DNA of 23,440 nucleotides from CAZJVD01 sp964549505 (GTDB lineage Bacteria > Bdellovibrionota > UBA1018 > CAZJVD01): the NCBI GenBank assembly GCA_964549505.1, contig CAZJVD010000026.1:1-23440 (forward strand), given 5' to 3'. The translations under genes and the position numbers were made by a program. Shown here piece after piece: positions 6,558 through 13,838 of the stretch. Under the pieces are notes generated by a model that saw only the letters and a program-made list of their open reading frames with translations, was not told where the DNA came from and did not search any database. Position 1 is the stretch's first letter. Each line of letters starts with the position of its first letter.

Positions 6558-8099
6558 GTGGTGGGGACATCGTTCGCGGTCGAATTCGATAGAATCAGCC
6601 GATCCTTTGGAGCCGTCCGCGCCAACGACGAGGTGACCTTTTCCGTGCCGACCGGCACGATTCATGGGTTGATCGGCGAAAACGGCGCCGGAAAATCCAC
6701 GGCAATGAAGATCCTGTATGGATTGGTTCATCCCGATTCGGGAACGTTGAAGGTGCGGGGCCGCGCCGTCGTGGTCAAAGGTCCACGGTTAGCGATGAAG
6801 CTCGGGATCGGAATGGTCCATCAGCATTTCATGCTCGCCGAACCCTATTCGGCGCTGGACAACGCGATTGTCGGGCATGAAACGCAACGACGACCTCTGT
6901 TTCGTTCGTTCCAAGTGACACCTCGAAAGAAGCTGCGTGACGATCTTCAGGCACTAGCTTCCGCGCACGGTTTTGATATCGCATGGGATCGGCCCATCGA
7001 AACGCTTTCCGTAGGCGAACAGCAGCGTATCGAAATCGTTAAAGCACTCTACCGTGGTGCGGATGTTCTGATTCTTGATGAACCGACTGCGGTGCTCACG
7101 CCGCAAGAAACGCACGAGCTTTTTGCGCAGCTGAAAATTCTTCGATCGAAAGGCAAGACGATCATTCTGATCACGCACAAACTCAAAGAGATCTTACGCG
7201 TTACCGACGATGTGACAGTCATGCGTGCAGGGCGTGTTGCCGGTTCGGCGCCGACCTCGACACTGAACGAAGAGCGGTTGGCTGAGTGGATGGTCGGACG
7301 CAAAGTGGTTTTGCGGTCGAATGTTCGTATGGCCGAAAAAACTGGAGCTGCGGTTTTGCGTGTGGGTTCAGTAAACTTTCAGGACGCAGGTCGTGGCCTA
7401 CGAGATCTATCGTTCGACGTGCGTGCCGGCGAAATCGTCGGGATCGCTGGTGTCGAAGGTAACGGACAGAGCGAGTTGCTCGAGTTTCTCTTGAATCCGT
7501 CCGCTCGAGGGAAGCTCGAAATTCTAGGAACCGATGCATCGTCCTTGAAAACGCGTGAGATTCGAAAACTCGGTTTTGGATTTGTTCCCGAAGACCGACA
7601 TCGTTATGGATCGCTGTTGGGGCGACCTGTTTGGGAAAACTTTGTGCTTGGACACGAACACTGGCCGGAGTTCGGTCGTAACGGCGTGCTCAAGGTGGCT
7701 GCTGCGCGTGCGGCGGCGAGAGCAGCGCTCGCGGAGCATGACGTGCGTCCGCGTTCTGAGACTGTTTTATTCAAAGGACTTTCGGGGGGTAATCAGCAGA
7801 AACTGATTCTCGCACGTGAGTTCACGGGTGAGGGTGGCAAGAAACCTGGCTTGCTGGTGTGCGCACAACCGACACGCGGTGTGGATGTGGGTGCGATCGA
7901 AGCGATTCACGCGCGTATCGTGAGTGCACGTGACGGCGGAGCAGGGGTGCTTTTAGTTTCGTCAGAGCTTGAAGAGATCATGACGCTTTCGGATCGGATT
8001 CTGGTGATGTACCAGGGTCGAATCGTGGCGGAACATCGTAGAGGAAGTGTGGATGAACATCGTTTGGGATTGGATATGGGCGGGGCCCAAGCGTCCTGA
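6558..8099 (+). CDS. Nucleoside ABC importer ATP-binding protein (two fused nucleotide-binding domains)
   Basis: A 513-residue protein with two ABC ATPase domains in tandem, the usual form for carbohydrate/nucleoside-type (CUT2-like) importers. Domain 1 has Walker A GENGAGKST (40-48), signature LSVGEQQ (150-156), Walker B LILDEP (171-176) and switch ITHK (about 205). Domain 2 has the family-typical degenerate Walker A GNGQSEL (301-307), signature LSGGNQQ (408-414) and a Walker B region where the catalytic Glu is replaced (CAQPTRGVDVGA), so only domain 1 is likely to hydrolyse ATP efficiently. Two GTG codons at 6558 and 6561 are possible starts; GAGGGG (6551-6556) lies right before them and spacing favours the second. 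It energises the two permeases encoded next. Confidence 0.93.
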   Translation: MVGTSFAVEFDRISRSFGAVRANDEVTFSVPTGTIHGLIGENGAGKSTAMKILYGLVHPDSGTLKVRGRAVVVKGPRLAMKLGIGMVHQHFMLAEPYSALDNAIVGHETQRRPLFRSFQVTPRKKLRDDLQALASAHGFDIAWDRPIETLSVGEQQRIEIVKALYRGADVLILDEPTAVLTPQETHELFAQLKILRSKGKTIILITHKLKEILRVTDDVTVMRAGRVAGSAPTSTLNEERLAEWMVGRKVVLRSNVRMAEKTGAAVLRVGSVNFQDAGRGLRDLSFDVRAGEIVGIAGVEGNGQSELLEFLLNPSARGKLEILGTDASSLKTREIRKLGFGFVPEDRHRYGSLLGRPVWENFVLGHEHWPEFGRNGVLKVAAARAAARAALAEHDVRPRSETVLFKGLSGGNQQKLILAREFTGEGGKKPGLLVCAQPTRGVDVGAIEAIHARIVSARDGGAGVLLVSSELEEIMTLSDRILVMYQGRIVAEHRRGSVDEHRLGLDMGGAQAS

Positions 8100-9171
8100 C
8101 CCACAGAGCAATGCAAGTGAAACAACACCGATGAATGAAGACATCAAATCAGCGATCCGATCGGTGGTGTCCGTTCTCGCCGGACTGGGCGTCGGACTCG
8201 TGCTCGTTGCTGCCATTGGCGAAAGTCCTTGGCATGTTCTGAATGTTTTAGCCAAGAGCGCGTTTGGAACGTTCTATGACTTCGGCATGACCTTGTTTTT
8301 CTCAACGCCGCTTGTGCTGACGGGTCTTGCGGTCGCGGTGCCTTTTCGGGCAGGACTGTTTAACATCGGTGCCGAAGGGCAGCTCACGATGGGGGCTCTC
8401 GCGTGCGCGGTGGCCGGGATCGTTTTTCCAGAGCTGACCGGCGTTACGGCGATTGGCTTGGGGGTAGCAGCTTCGTTTCTCGGTGGTGCGTTCTGGGGAG
8501 CGATTCCTGGCTATCTGCGCGCGGTTCGCGCCAATCACGAAGTCATCACCACGATCATGCTCAATTTTGTAGCTATCGGTCTGTCGAGCTATGTGACGCT
8601 TTATTGGTTTAAGTCGATGGAATCACAAAATCCGGAGACCCAGTCGATGGGTGCGGGCTATCTTTTGCCGCCACTACCAGGATTTGCGGACACACCGTTG
8701 AGCGGGGCTGCGCTCATGGCGCTCATTCTCGTTCCCGTGTGTTCGTGGGTGTTTTCTCGAACCGTCTTTGGTTACCAAACTCAGGCCGTGGGTGAAAACG
8801 TCGAAGCCTGTCAGCGGGCCGGACTTTCGGTTGCAAAGTTGCGAGTCATGGCAATGGCGCTCGGCGGTGGGCTCGCCGGTCTTGTTGGCGTGGTCGAGGT
8901 GATGGGAAATGCTGGAAAATTTAAAATCGGTTTTTCTCCTGGTTACGGTTTCATGGGAATCGCTGTCGCGCTTTTAGGTCGAGGCCGTCCACTTGGTATT
9001 TTATTTGGGGCACTTCTTTTTGGAGCGCTTCACAAAGGGACCTCCGATCTCGCGCTTGAGACGGATCGGGTATCGCGTGATTTCAGCGCGATTCTGCAGG
9101 CGCTTGTGATTCTTTCGGTCTCCGCTGTCGGTCTTTGGGAAATGAAGAAGGCGCGAGGTAAGGCATCGTGA
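8053..9171 (+). CDS. Nucleoside ABC importer permease, first subunit
   Basis: A membrane permease of the branched-chain/nucleoside (BPD_transp_2, YufP/NupB-like) type with about eight or nine hydrophobic segments. Family motifs visible are FRAGLFNIGAEGQLTMGA, NHEVITTIMLNFVA and FSPGYGFMGIAVALLGR. The start is uncertain. ATG 8053 has GAGGAA (8041-8046) at good spacing but overlaps the ATPase gene by 47 bp; ATG 8131 gives a family-like N-terminus and a 31-bp gap but has no Shine-Dalgarno. It ends in a 4-bp GTGA overlap with the second permease gene, a sign of translational coupling in the operon. It pairs with that subunit to form the transmembrane channel. Confidence 0.9.
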   Translation: MNIVWDWIWAGPKRPDPQSNASETTPMNEDIKSAIRSVVSVLAGLGVGLVLVAAIGESPWHVLNVLAKSAFGTFYDFGMTLFFSTPLVLTGLAVAVPFRAGLFNIGAEGQLTMGALACAVAGIVFPELTGVTAIGLGVAASFLGGAFWGAIPGYLRAVRANHEVITTIMLNFVAIGLSSYVTLYWFKSMESQNPETQSMGAGYLLPPLPGFADTPLSGAALMALILVPVCSWVFSRTVFGYQTQAVGENVEACQRAGLSVAKLRVMAMALGGGLAGLVGVVEVMGNAGKFKIGFSPGYGFMGIAVALLGRGRPLGILFGALLFGALHKGTSDLALETDRVSRDFSAILQALVILSVSAVGLWEMKKARGKAS

Positions 9172-10046
9172 GTACGGCTGAGTGGATCTTGGGAATTGCT
9201 GTTTCGACGATTCGACTGTCAACGCCATTGATCTTTGCGGGTCTTGGCGGGCTACTGTCGGAACGTTCGGGTGTGATCAACATTGCCCTCGAGGGGTTCA
9301 TGTTGGTCGGTGCGTTTAGCGCGGCCGTTTTTGCACTCGTCACAGGTTCGCCATGGCTTGGATTTTTCGCCGGTGGACTGGCGGGTTCGCTTTTCGCTGC
9401 GATCTACGCGCTTTTTGTACTCCGCTACCGATCGGATCAGATCGTTGCCGGAACCGCGATCAACGTTCTTGCGGCTGGTATCACGCCGTTTGTTTGCCAA
9501 GTGCTTTATGGTTCGACCAACGCCACGCCGGGACTTGCGATGGCCGGACGTTTTGTGTCCGCACCGATGGTGGTGAGCTGGATCGCAGCGATCGTGGTGA
9601 TCGCGTGGTGGCGGTTCTCCGTATCGGGACTGTGGGTTCGGTTTGCGGGTGAACATCCGGAAGCGCTGGAGACATCGGGTATCTCGGTTCTTCGCACGCG
9701 TACACTCTGCGTGTTGCTGAGTGGTTTTCTTGCGGGTCTTGGCGGCGCGAGCCTCACGACGTTTCTCTCGTCGTCTTTTGCGCGCGGCATTTCGGCGGGC
9801 CGTGGCTTCATGGCGCTTGCTGCGATTATCTTGGGTGCGTGGAAGCCGATTCCAACCGTTCTGGCCTGTCTTCTGTTTGGTCTTGCCGATGCCTTACAGA
9901 TTCAGCTTCAGGGTGTCGTTCTCTGGGGTGAGGACCCTGTGCCCGTACAGTTTATCCAGATTCTTCCGTACATTGTGACGTTGGTGGTGCTCTCGGGCTT
10001 TGTCGGCGGATCGCGGGCGCCAAAGCGACTGGGTATTCCGCTTTAG
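9168..10046 (+). CDS. Nucleoside ABC importer permease, second subunit
   Basis: A 292-residue permease (YufQ/NupC-like) with about eight hydrophobic segments and the motifs ERSGVINIALEGFMLVGAF, SDQIVAGTAINVLAAGITPF and SAGRGFMALAAIILGAWKP. The GTG start at 9168 overlaps the stop of the first permease (GTGA), and GAGGTAAGG (9155-9163) is a good ribosome site. The protein ends normally for the family (SRAPKRLGIPL), but its last codons and TAG stop lie inside the left arm of the large inverted repeat at 10036-10268. If that arm arose by insertion or duplication, it has replaced or fixed the gene's exact 3' end. No other importer gene follows. Confidence 0.92.
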   Translation: MSTAEWILGIAVSTIRLSTPLIFAGLGGLLSERSGVINIALEGFMLVGAFSAAVFALVTGSPWLGFFAGGLAGSLFAAIYALFVLRYRSDQIVAGTAINVLAAGITPFVCQVLYGSTNATPGLAMAGRFVSAPMVVSWIAAIVVIAWWRFSVSGLWVRFAGEHPEALETSGISVLRTRTLCVLLSGFLAGLGGASLTTFLSSSFARGISAGRGFMALAAIILGAWKPIPTVLACLLFGLADALQIQLQGVVLWGEDPVPVQFIQILPYIVTLVVLSGFVGGSRAPKRLGIPL

Positions 10047-10268
10047 TTCATGCGTACGTCTTCGGTTCGACCCCTGTACTCGGTCTGTCATTGAGTTCAT
10101 TAAATTCCATTACGTACGGAAACGGGACATCCATGTCCATACCCTCCCCACGCTTTCGCCGTCCTGGCTTCGCGTGGGAACCTTTCGTACGTAAGGGAAT
10201 TTAATGAACTCAATGACAGACTGAAGACACATGTCGAGTCGAAAACGTACGCATGAACTAAAGCGGAA
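10036..10268. repeat. Large imperfect palindrome: 86-bp arms, 61-nt loop (MITE-like)
   Basis: Positions 10036-10121 and 10183-10268 are reverse complements in one register with no gap: I count 75 of 86 base pairs, with the outer 24 pairs perfect (TTCCGCTTTAGTTCATGCG...). The mismatches cluster at 10072-10079. The 61-nt loop has its own hairpins: GGACAT/ATGTCC (125-130 and 133-138 after 10000) and CCCACGC/GCGTGGG (10147-10153 and 10172-10178). No open frame of note lies inside, and no target-site duplication is evident. The left arm contains the stop codon of the upstream permease gene. It could be a miniature inverted-repeat element, an inverted duplication, or a structured RNA; it is far larger than an ordinary terminator and lacks a T-tract. 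It accounts for most of the 281-bp gap before the next gene. Confidence 0.9.
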
Positions 10269-10290
10269 CCCCAATTCGCTGAAAAGTATC

Positions 10291-10319
10291 TTGGCCGGGA
10301 AGAGGGTCGCTGATAAACT
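10291..10319 (+). promoter_or_regulatory. Possible promoter giving a leaderless SRPBCC transcript
   Basis: TTGGCC (10291-10296) and TAAACT (10314-10319) are spaced 17 bp. The -10 element ends 8 nt before the ATG at 10328, and no Shine-Dalgarno is present, so transcription would begin at or within a base or two of the start codon. Confidence 0.35.
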
Positions 10320-10327
10320 TTCTGTTC

Positions 10328-10870
10328 ATGACGATTAAAATCATCATTGGTGTCTTGGTCGCGTTGGGTATTTTCGTTTTTGTTGCGCGTAAAACACCAT
10401 CGACGATTCGTGTTGAGCGCACGTTCAACGCACCAGTCGAAAAAGTATGGCAGATTTGGACCGACGTCGAGTCGATGAAGAAGTGGTGGAGTCCCAAAGA
10501 TTATACGGCTCCTGTGATCAAGAGTGATCTTCAAGTGAGCGGAAAGTTTCTCTACTCGATGCAGTCTCCAAAGGGTGAGATGTTTTGGAACACGGGTCAG
10601 TATGTTCAAGTGGTTCCGAATAAGAAAATTGTTCTCTTGATGTCGTTCTCAGATGAGAACGGGAAGGTGATTCGCGGGAAAGAGATTCCAGTTCCGGGCG
10701 TGTGGCCTGATGCGATTCGCGTGTCCGTGGACTTTGAAGACGTGGGTGGCAAGACTCGTGTGCTCGTCGAAGAAGTGGGCATTCCTACCATCATGAAAGT
10801 CTTTGCGAAGATGGGCTGGGAACAGCAATTCGATAAGTTTGAAACGCTTTTGAATGAGGACACGGCCTAG
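10328..10870 (+). CDS. Membrane-anchored SRPBCC (AHSA1-like) domain protein
   Basis: The 180-residue product has an N-terminal hydrophobic segment (residues 3-20, IKIIIGVLVALGIFVFVA) followed by an SRPBCC/AHSA1-type domain. Family-typical features are the opening IRVERTFNAPVEKVWQIWTDVESMKKWWSP, the central GEMFWNTGQYVQVVPNKKIVLLMSFSDENG and a C-terminal helix that closes the ligand cavity (GWEQQFDKFETLL). Such domains bind hydrophobic ligands or act as Hsp90 co-chaperone-like modules; the ligand here is unknown. A single N-terminal anchor suggests attachment to the inner membrane, with the domain probably periplasmic. It stands alone between the large palindrome and a tRNA on the other strand. 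The start is the only sensible ATG. Confidence 0.8.
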   Translation: MTIKIIIGVLVALGIFVFVARKTPSTIRVERTFNAPVEKVWQIWTDVESMKKWWSPKDYTAPVIKSDLQVSGKFLYSMQSPKGEMFWNTGQYVQVVPNKKIVLLMSFSDENGKVIRGKEIPVPGVWPDAIRVSVDFEDVGGKTRVLVEEVGIPTIMKVFAKMGWEQQFDKFETLLNEDTA

Positions 10871-10872
10871 TC

Positions 10873-10949
10873 TGGCGTGCCCGGCAGAACTCGAATCTGC
10901 GGCCTTCAGCTTCGGAGGCTGACGCTCTATCCATCTGAGCTACGGGCAC
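10873..10949 (-). tRNA. tRNA-Arg(CCG)
   Basis: A complete 77-nt cloverleaf on the minus strand: acceptor GTGCCCG/CGGGCAC, D-stem GCTC/GAGC, anticodon stem TCAGC/GCTGA with loop CTCCGAA (anticodon CCG, reading CGG), T-stem GCAGA/TCTGC with loop TTCGAGT, discriminator G and encoded CCA. It lies 2 bp from the stop codon of the SRPBCC gene on the opposite strand and 44 bp downstream of the glucoamylase gene on the same strand, so it may be co-transcribed with that gene or have a promoter in its 3' end. Confidence 0.97.
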
Positions 10950-10972
10950 GTGAAAGAAGGCTAGAACAGGTC

Positions 10973-11002
10973 CTAAGAAGTAGTCTCCTTAGTCTATTTT
11001 TT
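10973..11002 (+). terminator. Possible terminator: hairpin plus T-tract
   Basis: CTAAGAAG (10973-10980) and CTCCTTAG (10985-10992) form an 8-bp stem with one mismatch on this strand (a G-U pair on the other) and a 4-nt loop. TCTATTTTTT follows on the plus strand, so it could stop SRPBCC transcripts that run antisense through the tRNA. It also lies 1 bp past the glucoamylase stop on the minus strand. Confidence 0.4.
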
Positions 11003-12529
11003 CAACTCAGAAGCCTCACGATTATCAAAGCTGTCGTCGAACTGATAAAATCCGAGATAACTCCATAACAGATCGTTGGGTCCACGTGGCAGGAGTCGAT
11101 CGCGATCGACCTGTTCTGGAAGCGATCCTGGCCAAGTTCCCTGGTGATCACGGACGAAGTCGGCGACACGGGATCCTTGAGCGAGAGCTTCGCGCTGAAG
11201 ACTGTCGATCACGCTCGCGAAAAGCGGTGAACCTGCTTTGATATTTTGGCCGGGGTGCAGGTCGATGATCTGGGGGTCCTGCGTGCGGTCGAGCAGCCAC
11301 TGATAGAATTTTAGGTTTACGGTAGTGATCGCAACCGCCTTCGCACTCAGAAAGCGCGTACGGAGCCGACTCAAGTACTCACCGGCCGCGAGTGTTGTCA
11401 GAATCCAAGGATTGCCCCGTGAGTTGTTGGTGTCTCCATCATAGCGATCCTCTGGGTAACGTCCCCACCACAAGCCTCGCCCATGCTGAGTACCGTGACT
11501 ACCCTGAATGCGAGGATAGGCTTTCTCAAAACTCTGCGCGAGCTGCGCATAGGTCGAAAGCACGCGTTCATCGTCGAGTGAAACCGCGCACGCTCCTCCT
11601 CCCAACTCAGGAGTCATGATTCGATCGCAGTACAGAACAGCGAGCAGAACAGCAGCATCGAGACCGCTGTGCTTGTCATCTGCACCCGCGGTCCGACCGC
11701 GTGTCGCGACGATACGCTCGAGTCTTGAATCCCAAAAGTCACCAAGCGATGTGCGGATGAGCGACGCTTGTCTCAGATAAAAATCCGCCGCACCGAAGTC
11801 ACTCGTTCTCGAAGCGAGGTACCCTCCGAGCTGTAGCGATGTCCACTGAGCGAGACGTGTGAAGAAGTGATCGCCGAGTACTTCTTCCCAGATATCGTAA
11901 CTTGGATTTCTCCACTGGTGAGCTGTGAACTCGAGATCACGTTTGATGAGGCTTCCGGCTGGAACTTTCTTTTCATACAGTCGTGTGAGTTCGTGTGGGT
12001 CGGCGCCTTCAAGCGCGCGCGTGAGATACCACGCGATGAAAGCGGACGCTCGGAGTGCAGGTCCATCGTTTTGAGGGCGGCTCCAGCCTCCGGTAAAGAT
12101 CGTTCCGTCAGGGTTGATCTTCGGTTCGGAAACGGAGCCTGCGGTCTGAGTTTTGAGAAGTGTCGTGATTCTTTTACCCATCCAATCACGAATCTCACTC
12201 CGAAAGCCTTCATCGTGCGTGAGTCGATAGGTGTGTGTGAGGCCGGCCGTGAACAGCGCTCCGTCACGCGTCCACTCGTACCGATAGTCCGCTCGGCTGG
12301 GATCAAGGGCGGCAAGAACGATCCCTGGAGCCACATCCGTTCTTCGAGCGGCCGAAAGGAGTTTGTCGCAAGCGAAGGCGCGTCCGTCGCGGATCCATTG
12401 TACTGGGTGTACTGGGTTCGCTGGCTGCACCGGGTTCGCGAGTGGGCGATCGTTCGCGTGCACGCACATGACGGTGATTCCGAGAATGCTTGCAAACATC
12501 CAAGCGGCACTGCTTGGCTTTCTTTTCAC
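10994..12529 (-). CDS. Secreted glucoamylase, glycoside hydrolase family 15
   Basis: Predicted glucan 1,4-alpha-glucosidase, releasing glucose from the ends of starch or glycogen. The 511-residue product starts with a signal peptide (MKRKPSSAAWMF..., cleaved near VHA). Motifs closely match fungal GH15 enzymes: YEWTRDGAL (about 84-92), SEPKINPDGTIFTGGWSRPQ followed by DGPALRA, YDIWEEVLG with the catalytic acid Glu (215 or 216), GRYPEDRYDG (356-365) and NPWILTTLAAGEYL. Near the end, LPEQVDRD with Glu472 followed by GPNDLLWSY matches the region of the catalytic base. No starch-binding domain is present. A Pro-rich tandem (ANPVQP, ANPVHP) follows the signal peptide. The start is a GTG; a G-run (GGGGGGA) about 10 nt upstream may be the ribosome site. 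Location is inferred to be periplasmic or extracellular. Confidence 0.9.
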   Translation of the reverse strand: MKRKPSSAAWMFASILGITVMCVHANDRPLANPVQPANPVHPVQWIRDGRAFACDKLLSAARRTDVAPGIVLAALDPSRADYRYEWTRDGALFTAGLTHTYRLTHDEGFRSEIRDWMGKRITTLLKTQTAGSVSEPKINPDGTIFTGGWSRPQNDGPALRASAFIAWYLTRALEGADPHELTRLYEKKVPAGSLIKRDLEFTAHQWRNPSYDIWEEVLGDHFFTRLAQWTSLQLGGYLASRTSDFGAADFYLRQASLIRTSLGDFWDSRLERIVATRGRTAGADDKHSGLDAAVLLAVLYCDRIMTPELGGGACAVSLDDERVLSTYAQLAQSFEKAYPRIQGSHGTQHGRGLWWGRYPEDRYDGDTNNSRGNPWILTTLAAGEYLSRLRTRFLSAKAVAITTVNLKFYQWLLDRTQDPQIIDLHPGQNIKAGSPLFASVIDSLQREALAQGSRVADFVRDHQGTWPGSLPEQVDRDRLLPRGPNDLLWSYLGFYQFDDSFDNREASELKK

Positions 12530-12594
12530 GTGAAAGGTCCCCCCAAGGAACTTTTAGCTACGTGGTACTAAAAAAAACGCCCCCGAAAATCACC

Positions 12595-13032
12595 TCAAGA
12601 CGATGGCTTAGCTGGTGGCACCGCTCCGCGCCCACCCCGTCCGCCGCCGGCACCGCCACGTGGTCCACGACCTGGTCCACCCGACGGTCCACGACCGTGG
12701 GGCTTACCACCCCGTCCGCGTCCACCACCGGGTCTGCCGCGGCCCTTGCCGGGTCGAAAACCGCGCGGTCCGCGACCTTCTTCGCGCGCACTGCGAGCGA
12801 CCGAAACTTCGATAATCCGCCCTTCAAGTTCACCACCGTCAAAGTGCTGGATGGCTTTGAGAGCATCTTCGGCGCTGCCCATGACGACATAGCCGCTTCC
12901 GCGTGGTTTGCCAGTCTTTGGATCCTTCTGAAGATCGACGGACTGCACGCTGCCGACCTCAGCAAACAACGCTTTGAGCTCTTCTGGCTTAATGCTGAAA
13001 TCAACGTTCTTGATAAAAAGGCGATTGTTCAC
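12595..13032 (-). CDS. RRM-type RNA-binding protein with RGG-rich tail
   Basis: A 145-residue protein: one RNA recognition motif (about residues 1-80) with RNP2 LFIKNV (5-10) and RNP1 RGSGYVVM (44-51), followed by a low-complexity tail (81-145) of Gly, Arg and Pro with RGG/GRG-type repeats. It resembles the small cold-inducible RRM proteins of cyanobacteria and several proteobacteria, thought to bind RNA as chaperones. RNP1 has Tyr and Val where two aromatics are usual, so stacking may be weaker. It starts at GTG 13032 and is divergent from phoB with 107 bp between. On the minus strand beyond the stop, a G-rich stretch followed by eight T (about 12567-12580) may terminate it. Confidence 0.88.
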   Translation of the reverse strand: MNNRLFIKNVDFSIKPEELKALFAEVGSVQSVDLQKDPKTGKPRGSGYVVMGSAEDALKAIQHFDGGELEGRIIEVSVARSAREEGRGPRGFRPGKGRGRPGGGRGRGGKPHGRGPSGGPGRGPRGGAGGGRGGRGAVPPAKPSS

Positions 13033-13045
13033 GCCGGTTATCTTA

Positions 13046-13089
13046 GGGGTACCCCCAGGAGTAAGTCTATGAAATTCACTCGATTCGAG
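13046..13089. promoter_or_regulatory. Two perfect palindromes between divergent rbp and phoB
   Basis: GGGGTACCCC (13046-13055) and CTCGATTCGAG (13079-13089) are perfect short palindromes in the 107-bp divergent spacer. They could be operators for either gene; no regulator is identified and chance occurrence is possible. No convincing Pho box is visible. Confidence 0.3.
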
Positions 13090-13123
13090 GCCAAAACTAA
13101 ATCAAATTCTAACAGTAAAGGAG

Positions 13124-13129
13124 TATAAA
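13124..13129 (+). promoter_or_regulatory. Possible -10 element of the phoB operon (leaderless)
   Basis: TATAAA lies 10 nt before the phoB ATG (13140). The AGGAG at 13118-13123 that might be taken for a ribosome site is 17 nt from the ATG and just upstream of this -10, so it would not be transcribed if the -10 is used. The -35 region is poor. Confidence 0.35.
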
Positions 13130-13139
13130 CAAGTCAGTT

Positions 13140-13838
13140 ATGACTCGCGAACAAGCAGCCTTTATATACGTGATCGAGGACGAAGAGGATCTGGCCGAAC
13201 TGGCCCGTTTCAACTTAACCGCTGAAGGCTTTCGTGTGGTCACGAAACGCTCGGCCGAAGAGGGGTTGACGTCTCTTGAAAAGGAGACTCCAGACCTCAT
13301 TTTGTTGGATCTCATGCTGCCGAAGATGGACGGGCTCGAGTTCTGCCGCTTAATCAGGTCTCAACCGAAGACACGAAATATCCCGGTCGTCATGATCACG
13401 GCCAAGGGCGAGGAGCGCGATATCGTGAAAGGTCTCGAATCGGGCGCTGACGATTACATTCCTAAACCCTTTAGTCCCAAAGTACTCACCGCTCGCGTGA
13501 AAGCTGTTCTCCGCAGAGCCATGGGTGACAAGAAGTTTCGTAAGGACGAAATCGTTCGCATCCACGACCTTGTCATTCATCCGGGTCGGTTCGAGGTACT
13601 CGTTGGTGAGGAACGAGTCGTGTTGACGAACACGGAGTTTCAGATTCTCCATCTTCTCTCACAGCGACCAGGCTGGGTGTTCACACGCAGTCAGATTGTC
13701 GATGCCGTGAAAGGTGACAATCATGCGGTGACGGATCGTTCGGTCGACGTGCAAATCGTTGGATTGCGTCGCAAACTGGGCAACGCTGGCGAGTACATTG
13801 AAACCGTGCGGGGAGTTGGGTACCGCTTTAAAGAATGA
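13140..13838 (+). CDS. phoB: PhoB-like response regulator (OmpR family)
   Basis: A 232-residue two-component response regulator. The receiver domain (about 8-125) has the acidic pair Glu13-Asp14, phospho-acceptor Asp57 (LILLDLMLP), Thr87 (MITAKG) and Lys109 (YIPKPF). The C-terminal winged helix (about 137-231) has the OmpR-family pattern VVLTNTEFQILHLLSQRPGWVF, the recognition helix TDRSVDVQIVGLRRKLG and the final IETVRGVGYRF. It overlaps the kinase gene by 4 bp (ATGA), and phoU follows, which supports the assignment to phosphate-starvation control over other OmpR-type regulators. The predicted role is to activate phosphate acquisition genes when phosphorylated by PhoR; its targets are not in this window. 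Confidence 0.88.
   Translation: MTREQAAFIYVIEDEEDLAELARFNLTAEGFRVVTKRSAEEGLTSLEKETPDLILLDLMLPKMDGLEFCRLIRSQPKTRNIPVVMITAKGEERDIVKGLESGADDYIPKPFSPKVLTARVKAVLRRAMGDKKFRKDEIVRIHDLVIHPGRFEVLVGEERVVLTNTEFQILHLLSQRPGWVFTRSQIVDAVKGDNHAVTDRSVDVQIVGLRRKLGNAGEYIETVRGVGYRFKE

Noticed and set aside
10084..10105. CTGTCAT in the palindrome as a Pho box
   Set aside because: Only one half-site matches; the second half after 4 bp (TTCATTA) does not, and the gene nearby has no Pho link.
10100..10609. Minus-strand 169-residue open frame across the large palindrome and the SRPBCC gene
   Set aside because: It runs through the inverted repeat and antisense to a recognised domain; the composition is not protein-like.
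11773..12571. Long antisense open frames (up to 245 residues) over the glucoamylase gene
   Set aside because: They mirror the coding frame of a clearly recognised GH15 gene, give no recognisable domain and have Ser/Arg-rich compositions typical of shadows in GC-rich DNA.
12490..13128. Plus-strand 212-residue open frame opposite the RNA-binding protein gene
   Set aside because: It is produced by the low-complexity RGG coding stretch read in reverse (Thr/Ser/Arg-rich start) while the minus strand encodes a clear RRM.
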